NCBI GenBank assembly: GCA_001179505.1 | Contig: CDMY01000683.1 | Coordinates: 1-20,118, forward strand | Direction: 5' to 3' | Origin: Vitrella brassicaformis | Lineage: Eukaryota > Sar > Vitrellaceae | DNA: 20,118 nt | Shown: positions 11,401-18,839 of the stretch, in pieces | Position numbering within the stretch: position 1 is the first letter of the stretch | Layout: the number at the start of each line of letters is the position of its first letter | Translations under genes and position numbers: made by a program | The notes under the pieces: generated by a model | What the model was told of the DNA's origin: nothing | The model's input: the letters and a program-made list of their open reading frames with translations, nothing else | The model's database searches: none

Positions 11401-12963
11401 TGAGATTTCACCTGAATGAATGAATGCACATTCCATTCATGCAGACATCCTCGCATGTCATCCCTGTGTGTGTGTGGGGGGGGGGGGAGGAGGGGAAACG
11501 TGCCTTGTCAATGTTGCCTTTGAGATTCACGATCCTGTCTGCCTTTGCAGTGAACTCGTCCTCCTCTGCCTCACGCACAAGCGCCTCGTCGTGCCTCATG
11601 GCCGACTGTCGTGTGCACACACACATTTAGAGGTCCACAAGCCATGTTCTGCGAACGGGATGGATCGGTGGATGGACCAACAAATGCAGGTACCTGCACT
11701 TTCTTCAGTCTCATTTTGGCCATCCGCTGGCCGTCCGTCTCGCCCTCATAAGAAGGTTTTCCTGCCACCTGCACGCACAAACGCGTAATACTGTTGCGCT
11801 GTCTGCACGCAGGCAGGCAGGCAGGAAGGCCTATATGTGCACTGCACGGGTACCTCTTTGCGTGTCACGTCGATCTTGTGCTGCAGGTCCTTCAACGCCC
11901 TCTTGCCGCGCTTCTCTTCCGCTTTTCTCTTCTCACCTGCAAGCCTACACACCAATCACGAGGACGGTGGCACACACCAATATATGTGTAGGGTGCGTCT
12001 GCTCAATCTGGGTGTGGTGTGTTTGTGTTGGGGGAGAGAGGGGGTTACTTGTGCGCTGCAGCAGTTGCTGCTTCCCGTGTGTGTTGGTCTTTGTCCGCCT
12101 CTCCCTTTCTGTGAATGCCCGGAATCTGCACGTCCATCTCTCTCATCTGCAGCTCGTGTGCGTGGACGCGGCTCTCGCACTCGGACACACTGCACGCCAC
12201 GCCGCCATTCCCACACACACCCAATTAATCGCATATCAGAGTTTGTGCCTGTACGTGTGGTGTGCGCACTGTAGGTCTGTGTGTGTGTACCGTTTCCAGG
12301 CCCTCTGAATCTCCTGCCGGTTGTATTCCCTGGCCGCCTCGTCTCCTTCACCTTCATGAGCGGCCGCCTCCTTGGCAGCTGAGTGAGGTATATATCCATT
12401 CCATCCGATGTGGGATGTGTTCATCTTGCCTTGCCACCACTCCACTTGGCAAGCACTGGCTGACCCGCTTACTTACCCGTCTCCTGCACACGCAAGCCAT
12501 CCATGGCGCGCTGCAAGTTGGTTTGCAGCCGAGACCACTCCTGCCTGCACAACAACATACGCGCGTATTGGGTGGTGGATATGGCGTCTGCAGCATTGGC
12601 TGCCTCTCCTGCCTCCGTCTGACTTCATTCGTTCGTTCTGCCGCATTCGGCGCAGGTCGACGTCTGCCTGTGGCTGGGTGCCCCTGCACACAGACACACA
12701 CAGAGAGGAAGATGGATTTGCATACTTACTGTACATGCATTCACATGCTGTCCATAGACGCGTGCATACGTCGTTGCCTGCTTTGGTTGCCACCGGCTCG
12801 CCTCCTTCCCGAGCACTGGCCCAAGGCCAGACAGCATCAGATTCTCTCCTTCTTGAAGTTCGTCAGCCATGCTCATCGGCCCGATGGCATCATGCCCATG
12901 GAGCAAGGGGGGCGGATCCACCATTTCCCCTGCCGCGTACTCCTGATCACTCTCGTCGCTCAT
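2672..12963 (-). CDS. CFAP74: CFAP74/FAP74-like ciliary central-apparatus protein
   Basis: Likely a structural protein of the C1d projection of the axonemal central pair. In Chlamydomonas FAP74 works with FAP46, FAP54 and FAP221 (family knowledge). I could chain 68 exons (5256 nt, 1751 residues) with matching phase at every junction; exon coordinates are in the five block entries. Order of modules: acidic N-terminus (1-78); charged coiled coil (about 79-394) containing NPYEIFRREALKK; a conserved bridge IFPSKLTLIKTPKIG; an acidic linker; then repeated ASH/MSP-type Ig modules with signatures such as FLSKPAVIQFNDFD, LTNVSLSFNHF, LHFGS|VFVGTGRSLLVRLTN and LRFGDVSVGEE. The start is ATG 12963 (MSDESDQEY); the frame is open a little further upstream through a G-run. 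Human CFAP74 is of comparable size (about 1.6 kb of residues from memory). Another ASH protein (CFAP65, CFAP47, HYDIN) is less likely because of the N-terminal coiled coil. The TAG at 4165 lies inside an intron in this model. Confidence 0.78.
3285..3341. repeat. (ACCACA)n hexamer plus (CA)n tract in intron 64 of the CFAP74-like gene
   Basis: About five ccacaa units run into a CA tract interrupted by one CG step. In the gene's sense this is a TG/GGTTGT-rich tract running up to the acceptor GGGTGCAG. Confidence 0.85.
5536..7649 (-). other. CFAP74-like gene, exons 34-49: middle ASH/Ig modules
   Basis: Exons: 7649-7605, 7511-7440, 7382-7299, 7239-7171, 7109-7095, 7031-6933, 6822-6799, 6688-6658, 6592-6557, 6495-6437, 6372-6179, 6095-6029, 5959-5925, 5844-5784, 5724-5658, 5600-5536. 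Acidic linkers (EGGEDEGGSAEDADEQQ and EQKEDEEKEDEQ) bracket two Ig-like units. The first contains LTLAKINITPKF, the 15-nt microexon LHFGS at 7109-7095, and VFVGTGRSLLVRLTN. Exon 44 is the longest in this stretch (194 nt, ...NVLLQVPIKCTGKGVF). Later strands are IPVNESVRASCVIQNTS, SIGPLYAKLAPQETRRIQ and IAFTPTEAYRTL. The microexon call rests on the ASH motif reading and on phase. Confidence 0.65.
6691..6753. repeat. Long (CA)n/(CACG)n microsatellite in intron 40 of the CFAP74-like gene
   Basis: About 60 bp of alternating purine-pyrimidine sequence with occasional CG and TA steps, ending at the acceptor TGTGTCAG in the sense strand. It is the longest dinucleotide tract in the window and could adopt Z-form DNA. 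Confidence 0.85.
7740..9750 (-). other. CFAP74-like gene, exons 20-33: first ASH/Ig modules
   Basis: Exons: 9750-9679, 9597-9493, 9405-9334, 9244-9157, 9094-9025, 8971-8894, 8805-8778, 8706-8640, 8579-8485, 8409-8327, 8267-8200, 8119-8083, 8016-7929, 7865-7740. Beta-strand signatures typical of ASH modules recur: FLSKPAVIQFNDFD, VQLTNVSLSFNHF, CTLNIQFSPK, VLVFDPP, VLTVKNEGALAADFHVRWD, THKIKFT|FSPVESGVYTAAF, VPVYIEQPIYDFNTITYG, MKIWIDQ, LSFNPTMAFIQ, LVLNVRFAPHEGF. The module at exons 25-29 shows a helix-like insertion (TRARHLLTDDEKLINEIQQE). Exon 33 ends in a run of seven Gln encoded by (CAG)n and may use a GC donor; a GTCCCC donor 24 nt further on is also in phase. Exon 29 could start at 8454 instead of 8409, but that would leave a 30-nt intron. 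Confidence 0.68.
9782..9804. repeat. (TG)n microsatellite in intron 19 of the CFAP74-like gene
   Basis: A pure TG tract of about 23 bp flanked by atgcat on the right. In the gene's sense it is a CA tract in the middle of the intron, the opposite polarity to most acceptor-proximal tracts here. Confidence 0.85.
9827..10807 (-). other. CFAP74-like gene, exons 13-19: bridge and acidic linker
   Basis: Exons: 10807-10754, 10655-10565, 10493-10400, 10333-10244, 10165-10121, 10027-9954, 9881-9827. The first two encode NKDQQNAKYIRHKTIG and FPSKLTLIKTPKIGMG, a hydrophobic conserved-looking bridge after the coiled coil. Exons 16-18 form a Glu/Asp-rich linker (EEDPFTTATQEDKQETEEE, MDTSDEDTD, EEDGSDEGEGKLWVPKD). 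Exon 19 is a short basic helix (ERARERHRKWIEQGEVQK). Exon 15 probably ends CAG then GCACGT (GC donor); an alternative GTCACA donor lies 9 nt earlier in the same phase. Confidence 0.68.
10667..10735. repeat. Compound (CA)n-(GA)n-(ATGG)n repeat in intron 13 of the CFAP74-like gene
   Basis: Three adjoining simple repeats occur: a CA tract to 10690, a GA tract around 10702-10716 and ATGG units at 10716-10735. Similar ATGG/CATC blocks recur at 4316-4333 and 9447-9468 in other introns of the same gene. Confidence 0.8.
10880..12963 (-). other. CFAP74-like gene, exons 1-12: acidic N-terminus and coiled coil
   Basis: Exons (5' to 3'): 12963-12730, 12667-12624, 12544-12477, 12378-12291, 12189-12049, 11944-11854, 11768-11694, 11605-11504, 11411-11317, 11236-11143, 11107-10998, 10920-10880. 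The peptides are charged and heptad-like: ADVDLRRMRQNERMK, QEWSRLQTNLQRAMDGL, AAREYNRQEIQRAW, GEKRKAEEKRGKRALKDLQ, EALVREAEEDEFTAKADR, VKSHLSAVRARHVKAENAM, RALAERLSQRAAA. Exon 10 carries NPYEIFRREALKKQQ, which I regard as diagnostic for the family. The intron after exon 10 is only 35 nt. Exon 8 appears to end at a GC donor (AAG then GCACGT), because the only nearby GT donor would break the coiled-coil frame. Confidence 0.72.
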
Positions 12964-13085
12964 TGCACAGCGCTCTCGAGACTGGGGGCAGCTTGCGAGC
13001 TCGGCCTCTTGCCCCCGCACGCGAAAAGATCCCGCCGGTCCGCTTCCGACCCGACCACGACGAGGCCAACAATAGCTAACCTGCG

Positions 13086-13099
13086 CCCCCCCCCCCCCC
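13086..13099. repeat. Homopolymer C14 (G14 in the CFAP74 sense)
   Basis: An uninterrupted run of 14 C located 123 bp upstream of the CFAP74-like ATG. A second run, 12 G at 11476-11487, lies in intron 8 of the same gene; in the gene's sense that one is poly-C. Confidence 0.9.
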
Positions 13100-13323
13100 T
13101 GCGGCGAACGCTTTTCTGACACGTTTTGTCGCGGATTTACAATTTTCGGTTGTGTACGGTGTGCAGGGTGAGAGCGATCGGCTTCGGTTCATCGGGTTTT
13201 CTTGTGTCCTTCCTTCGCACCCTTATCGCACCTGTTATCGCATCATCAGTCTGTGACTGTCTGTAGCAAGCCTTTTCCTCCCGTACATCCTTCCATACCC
13301 TACCCTACCTTCCATCTCGTGAG

Positions 13324-13354
13324 TGCGTGTGCGTGTGCGTGTGCGTGTGCGTGG
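13324..13354. repeat. (GTGCGT)n hexamer repeat upstream of the membrane-protein gene
   Basis: About five units of gtgcgt lie some 120 bp before the plus-strand ATG, within the divergent promoter region or 5' UTR. Confidence 0.85.
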
Positions 13355-13475
13355 AGGAGGCCTCGAGCGTGAAGCAGAGTCTAGTTGGTGTGCGTGTGCC
13401 TGAGTGAGCGTGTCGAAGTGAGTGCATTCATTCCCCTTGTTTGCCCTTTCCTTTGCCTTTGCTGTCATCAAGAGG

Positions 13476-15458
13476 ATGATGCTGTCGAGCAACGCTTCGC
13501 ACGATGAGGAAATCGCCGTCAGCGACATCCACACCACAGGTACACACACACACACTCACACACACACACACGCACTGCACGCATTCGTTCTGCCAACGTA
13601 TGTTTGTATGCGCCGTTCTCCCCACATGCAGGCCCCCTCACCAGCAGCAACGGCAAGCAGCGCCAGAACGGCACAAATCGTTTTTTAGCGTGGCTGTCGG
13701 TGGCTCTCACTGTCGCCCTCATAGCCGTATCGGCAGCACTCACCGGTGCGTACGGACATACCCATGGGCGCGTGAATGTGCACATGTGCGCGCGCGTGTG
13801 TGTGCAGTGGTGTGTCTGGGTGCTGCTGGGGGCAACAGCAAGGAGGCTGCACGCGTCAACCAGACCGGTGCGTACCCGCCCCCAGCTTTCCCCGCTGTGC
13901 CCTCATCGAGCACCGAGCCCATCGGTCAGTCAGTCCAGTCGGCAGATGCACCACACACAAGTGCGCTCCTTCCGTCACATTGTGTGTGTTACGTAGGCAT
14001 GATGTCCATCCCTGACCTGTACGAGGCCAACATGGAGGAGATATCATCCTTCGGCGCACTCACCATGCAGGCGCGGCCACACGCACACCCACCGAGACGA
14101 ACACTCAGTCATGGATGCGTGTGTGTTTGTCAATGAGTGAGTGCAGCTGTTGGGTGGGCGAGACGGCTGGTTCGGTGTCATCTCTGCCCAACAGGACGAG
14201 AGGACAGGTGGGCAGACACCCACCATACATAACATAACATAGCCCACACATACCAATGGGGATGGGTATGTGCGTCTCCCCATGCACCCAGGCAATGTCA
14301 TCGTCTTGCTGACACCGTCTGCCCCACTGAGCGAGGTATACACTTTCCACTCGTCCGTCCGTCCGTCCATCCATCCATCCATTCGTGTCTGTCTGTCTGT
14401 CTGTCTGTCTGCCCACGCACAGGATGAGATATATCGTCTGGATCAGGAGACTCAGGAGGAGTGGAACGAAATCGTAAGTGCAGTGCAAACATGTGGTGCT
14501 TCCGAACAGGCCTGCCTCGATGAATGTGCGAACAAACAGGACTGCGACCCTCTGATCGAGAAACTCGCCCCCTGGACACTCACCGTCGAGAAAGGTACGT
14601 AAGTGTCTGAGCCACTCTTCTTTGCTGCTTGGTTGGCAAATGTGTGTGTCTTTTCAGCTTCGGCGAGCGTTGCGGACGGCTGTGGCCGCACACAGGGCGT
14701 TGTGGAGGTGAGGACACACACTTGTATGCAGGCAGGCACACACACTCACACATGTCTGTGTTGCGCCGTAATGTGTGTGTATATCAGTGGCAACCTGAGC
14801 AGCCTGAAGCAGACGCAAACCAACTGAGTGCGTGTTGACGATAAACACATGGACGACGATCCACACCTGGTCTGTGCTGTGCAGGTGCTGACAAGAAGCC
14901 CCGCATCGGTGCCGAGGAGGGCGGCTCCAGCAGCAGCGACAAGGGCGATGACCAGCAAGAAGACGACGGAGGTAACATAACAGAGGGAGAGACAGAGACA
15001 TGCCTGACTGACACGGCTTTGTGCTGTGTGAGTGTGTGTGTTTGTAGGGGATCGGCGTCGTTTGGGTCAGTACAGGTCTAAGGTCGGCAAGCTGTGTCTC
15101 GTGCAGTCCTGCGGCGGTATCACCTGTAAGTGACCACCAGTGCACCACTCCACGACGCCACACCGGCGACACACACCACACACGTTGTGTGTTGTCTGTC
15201 TGTCTGTGCATTGCAGTCAGGCTGAACCCCTACCTTGACGCACAGAGGCCCTACCTCGGGATGGCCTACAATCCCTACCCCTACAGCCAAGCAGTGGCAG
15301 CAGCGGGGGCCCCGCCCCCGGTGCAGTACGTCCAGCCGGTGGTCAACGGGGGTGCGGCGGGCAATGCCATCGGCGCCCCTGGCACTGGCGTGGCGCCACT
15401 TGGGAGCGGCATTGGTGAGGTGCCGGGCAGCGTCCCCGCCGGAATCGGCGGGCCTTAG
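13476..15458 (+). CDS. Single-pass membrane protein with Cys-containing ectodomain, unknown function
   Basis: I recognise no family. Twelve exons keep phase and total 1143 nt (380 residues): 13476-13539, 13632-13745, 13808-13924, 13997-14070, 14147-14207, 14292-14335, 14423-14594, 14658-14707, 14788-14827, 14885-14971, 15048-15125, 15217-15458. Residues 1-38 are hydrophilic with basic residues just before a hydrophobic span (about 39-66, FLAWLSVALTVALIAVSAAL), so a type II, N-in topology is likely. The long C-terminal part has WFGVISAQQDE and NVIVLLTPSAPL strands, an acidic helix (RLDQETQEEWNEIVSAV), a Cys cluster (C182, C189, C193, C199 in CGASEQACLDECANKQDC), an acidic Ser/Gln linker (SSSSDKGDDQQEDDGG), a CLVQSC pair, and a Pro/Tyr/Gly/Ala-rich tail. 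Exon 4 seems to end at a GC donor (CAG then GCGCGG). Being divergent from a flagellar gene could mean co-expression, but nothing in the protein shows it. Confidence 0.75.
14353..14411. repeat. Compound (GTCC)n-(CATC)n-(GTCT)n tetranucleotide repeat in an intron of the membrane-protein gene
   Basis: Three blocks of tetranucleotide repeats follow one another and fill most of the 87-nt intron between exons 6 and 7. Related GTCT/CAGA blocks occur at 7655-7678, 16074-16093, 16571-16596 and 18096-18126. Confidence 0.85.
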
Positions 15459-16651
15459 ACGAGATGCCATGAGAGAGAGGTCCGTGCAGTGTCAGTGTCA
15501 GTGTGTTTGTGTGTGGAGTTGGTCTCGTGTGGTCTATCTAGTACTCGCCTTTTTATTGTGTGTCGATACGGTATGGGATCGATGAGGTGGATGACGCAAT
15601 CGTGTGCCTTGTGTGGTTTTGTTTTCCTTTGTGTGAAGCAAGGCGGCCGCACAGAGAGCCACAAAGCCACACAGAGAGCATTGCGTGTATGCTATGTAGC
15701 CCTGCCATGCGTGTGTGTATTTTCTTACCACCCGATGGGAGTAGGTGCTTGTCGATTGTGGCGGATGAGATGAGTGTGAGTGCGTGATATACTATATATG
15801 CCTGCCTCCCTCCCCGCCCCCTCTGTGTCAGTCGTGCGTGAGACACAACGTGTGTGCATACGCGTGTGTGTGCATGGGGGTGCGTACGAGGGATCGCACA
15901 GAGAGACTGTCTGACCTCTGAGTGAGTGAGTGGGTGAGACCTTTTTCAGTTTCTTCAACCAAAGCCACACGGTCGATCGACGATCGATGCAGACAAGCTC
16001 ATGGACACAGGCAGATCACAGCAGTGACACCTGTCAGCAGTACAAACAACGTATGCGCTTCCCGATCGACGCACAGACAGACAGACAGACAGACGGGCTA
16101 CCGCACACACAGCACACCCCTCCATGTGGCACACGCACGAAGACAAAATTAGCAGGCCCCACGTATAATAGGGCCTTAACAAGCACCCCAGCCATCCCCG
16201 CGTTCGCCTGCAATGGGAAAAAAGCCTCCCAGCACAACGACCCGATTTACTTGCAAGCTTAGACGTGCAACAGCCACTCACTCGACTAGGAGGGGGGCGG
16301 GAGAGAGGGAGGGGTACAGGTGCGGATCGTTTGTATGATGCGTCACAGTCCATCCGTCGTGGATGCGCATGCGTGTGTGTGTGCGCTGGCCATACATGTC
16401 GAAAGCGAATTAACGTCATGTCAACACGCGCACGCACTCAAACAAACAATACAGCAATCCATCCATCCATCTATCCCCATTACAGCCCATCACTGTCGTC
16501 GAAGGTCACCCGTGGGCGGGAGGCACGCACCGAGCACTCACACACTGCATGGTTTCGTCCATCAGACGCGGTCTGTCTGTCTGTCTGTCTGTCTGTCCGC
16601 TGACCGATGAGGAAGACAGTGAGGAACTCTCTTCTGCCTCCCTTGACCAAT
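15459..16651. other. Convergent intergenic region rich in microsatellites
   Basis: This spacer lies between the stop of the membrane-protein gene and the stop of family copy 3. It carries TG-rich 3' sequence, overlapping palindromes around tcgatcgacgatcgatg (about 15972-15988), a (CAGA)n block, a (CATC)n block and a (GTCT)n block. A 6-bp stem (aggccc/gggcct, around 16153-16176) is the only hairpin noted. I find no convincing ORF, tRNA or other RNA gene. Confidence 0.55.
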
Positions 16652-18094
16652 TCACCTCTCAACCCGTTCCCACCACACTGTGTCTCCCAGGTCATCCCCC
16701 AACACACCCATCACGGCAACACGCGTGCGGTCATGCGGGGCCGACTCGGTCGTGAAGATGACAATCTTTCGTGCATCATCATCCCCATCCCCTCTCTCTC
16801 TCGCCAGCCAAATCGCTGCCATCTTCCCCTCGTCGATCGCCTCACTCCCCAAGACCACCAGCCGCTCATGGCGTGCCCCCTCACGCTTCTTGTCGAAGAT
16901 CGTCACCCCTGGCCCCCACTGTGCCACTCCGTTGTTGTTGTGAGAGGCCATCAGCAGCTCATTTACACGACGGTATGCGGCGGAAGAAGGGCAGAAACAC
17001 CACAACCACCGGATGCGCCGGAGGTTCTGGTTTTGGCGGCCGCGACGGAGCCAATCGACCAGGACGAAAGCCACCATCGACGAGTAAGTGCAATACGTCC
17101 AGCTGTCCATCTGCGTGGGCCGGTCGGCGGGGTCAAACGTGTCAGGAAAAAGTGGGCTGGGACTGGCGATACAGGAGGGCAGACGGTATTCGTAGTGCCA
17201 CGAGTCGAGAATCTTGATGCCGGACATCAGACGTATCTGTTGTCCTCCACTATGGAAAGTCAACCCCCGGCTGAGTATCTTCCACTGGCGGACCGCCTCG
17301 CTCCGGCCGACGAAGGCCGTCCGGCTGCCGAACACGCTGAGGTAATCATGCCGCAGCACCAACGGCACCTTGCCGCAAAGGTGATAGAGTAGCTGCAGAT
17401 GCGGCCGACACCTTGCCCAATCGCCACCATACTCCAGCGTGAACAGCAGCCGGGTCAGCTGCTCGACAACGGCACTGGTGGCCCCGCCCTGGGTCAGCTG
17501 GTAAAGGGGCACCTGCACCAGGCCGCCAAAGATAGTGGCCACCATGAAGGGCAGCAGTCGTGTGAGGATGGGCAAGAGGACGGCGGCGGTGAATTGTGTG
17601 GGATGGGCGTCGATGAGGGCCTCCAGCTGCGAGTAGCTCTTGACGTACTCGGCGATGGTGATTGCGAGGTGCTGCGGCACATCAGCGGCACTGATGGCGC
17701 GCTCAACTGGCACACACACACACAGACACAAACATATAGACAGCGGTTTCAGGCACATTATGCATTGCTTCTGCGAACCATTGATGGTGCCGTTCATGAG
17801 TGTGACGATGAGGAGGGCGGGGGGCGGGCGAGAGGTGACAAACACCTGATAGTTGAGGTGGCCGTACCTACACACACACGCAGAGAGAGAGAGAGAGAGA
17901 GCTGCACTGACTGTGTGTGTTGTCTAACCATTCACGGCATCGATGCTGTCTGTGTGTCCGTACCAGGTTGGTGGGTTGTCCCAGGACCCTCGCCCGTCGT
18001 GCATGACGAATTCCATCCCGCCGCTCTCATCAGGGACCTCAACACGAACCTTCACCCAGCCGCGCCCAACGCCCTGGTCACCGAGGGTAAGCAC

Positions 18095-18125
<31 letters not shown>

Positions 18126-18284
18126 CATGCACACACTCAATGTACGCGGACTGATTCCCTCCGACCCCTTTGTGTGTGCCTTGCGGACCTTCATGTGGAC
18201 GTCCCGCCATGTGCCTTGTCCGTGAGGACAGTAGTGCACCGCACAATTGGGCCAGCCCGTTTGGTATCGCAACTCAATCAGCAT
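16652..18284 (-). CDS. Orphan-family protein, copy 3, with N-terminal CBM25/CBM53-like starch-binding module
   Basis: Four exons: 18284-18189, 18073-17964, 17867-17779, 17706-16652 (1350 nt, 449 residues), phase-consistent throughout. The start ATG 18284 falls exactly where the carbohydrate-binding module begins, and the frame is closed shortly upstream. Residues 1-98 resemble CBM25/CBM53 modules of starch-active enzymes: YQTGWPNCAVHYCPHGQGTW, then GWVKVRVEVPD, EFVMHDGRGSWDN, and LNYQVFV ending MNGTIN. Residues 99-449 are the orphan-family core, one exon: YSQLEALIDAHPTQF, LFTLEYGGDWARCRPHLQLL, PLVLRHDYLSVFGSRTAF, HERLVVLGSEAIDEGKMAA, IVIFTTESAPHDRTRVAV. The core has no catalytic motif that I know. 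Likely an alpha-glucan-associated protein (inference). Exon 1 could instead end 9 nt later at a GC donor (AAG then GCACAC). It is divergent from copy 4 across 555 bp. Confidence 0.78.
17779..18284 (-). other. CBM25/CBM53-like carbohydrate-binding domain of copy 3
   Basis: Three exons assemble the module. The first half has the aromatic pattern Y..GW....VHY......W expected for binding-site Trp/Tyr residues. The second half has F.MHDGRGSWDN followed by NYQV, close to the WDNN...NY pattern of CBM25 and CBM53 (starch synthase III type). The donor at 17963 (TG then GTACGG) and acceptor at 17868 share the sequence gtacgg, and only this junction restores WYGHLNYQVFV. In known proteins these modules bind starch granules or soluble alpha-glucan. 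Confidence 0.72.
18096..18126. repeat. (CAGA)n tract in intron 1 of copy 3
   Basis: Seven or so CAGA units. In the sense strand this is a GTCT-rich tract about 25 nt before the acceptor GTGACCAG that opens the second CBM exon. Confidence 0.85.
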
Positions 18285-18839
18285 CCGATTCGCTCGACAA
18301 CCGACACAACAAACGGATCGTCAGCCTGTCAAGAACACACCGCGTGAACACACGCTGATGATGCACGCCCTCTTCTCTCTGTAGATGTACCTCTGTCTGC
18401 CACCGGCAAAGATCAACAACGCAATGAGGTATCTCAAACCTGCCACAAACACACAGAAAACACACACAGTGGCATCGCTGACCCTGTGATCCCCCTCCGG
18501 CTTGTCCTCCCTTTACACCTCGTCCTCAGATCAGCTGCAGCCAGAGCGATGATGCCGACATCTGTGCCGATTGATACCATCACAGCGCGTCTTTGTGTAT
18601 GTCACACAGACCCACCACCGCCCTGTTGGCACCGGAATGCGAAAAAAAGGGGAAGCCCGCAGGCAGGCCCACGAATTGCGCCAACTTAGCTCGCAGGCCG
18701 ATCCGGGCGAGCAGAAAACTGGGTTTGTTGGTTGCGCTGTCAACTATGTTTGTGTGGATGCAGATCTCTCTCACAGGCACGCCACGCTGAAGCTCATTCA
18801 GCCGCTGGCCTTTCATGTGCTGACTGAGTGATTGTGGCG
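18285..18839. promoter_or_regulatory. Head-to-head intergenic region between family copies 3 and 4
   Basis: The spacer holds the 5' regions of minus-strand copy 3 and plus-strand copy 4, and element B (18535-18635). A spliceable plus-strand ORF is present: 18385-18428 (MYLCLPPAKINNAM, donor GAG/GTATCT, phase 2) joined to 18530-18689, which includes element B and ends in a stop, giving 67 residues. It could be a leader ORF or part of a longer 5' exon chain for copy 4. No core promoter motif is identified. Confidence 0.4.
18535..18635 (+). repeat. Element B (inverted partner of element A at 841-941)
   Basis: This is the 101-bp counterpart of element A, with 5 substitutions. Homology extends a few bases upstream through the acceptor-like TCAG/ATCA, where A carries 3 additional bases. 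It lies about 200 bp upstream of the copy 4 start and on the same strand, as A does relative to copy 1. Two of five substitutions are synonymous in the shared open frame, so the data do not decide whether it is coding. Confidence 0.85.

Larger units (their letters stand above)
12964..13475. promoter_or_regulatory. Divergent promoter region, CFAP74-like gene and membrane-protein gene
   Basis: These 512 bp separate two divergent start codons (12963 minus, 13476 plus). They hold a run of 14 C (13086-13099; G-run in the CFAP74 sense), a (GTGCGT)n hexamer repeat at 13324-13354, and pyrimidine-rich sequence (ccctttcctttgcctttgct) just before the plus-strand ATG. No defined core promoter motif is recognised. 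A shared bidirectional promoter is inferred from geometry only. Confidence 0.45.

Noticed and set aside
16074-16596. Arrays of CAGA/GTCT units considered as CRISPR or tandem gene repeats
   Set aside because: They are simple tetranucleotide microsatellites without spacers, common in the introns and spacers of this locus.
18571-18831. 86-codon ORF through element B in a second frame, also open in element A
   Set aside because: Both observed substitutions in this frame within the repeat are non-synonymous, it lacks an ATG, and it stops just before copy 4. The shared openness is explained by DNA-level identity.
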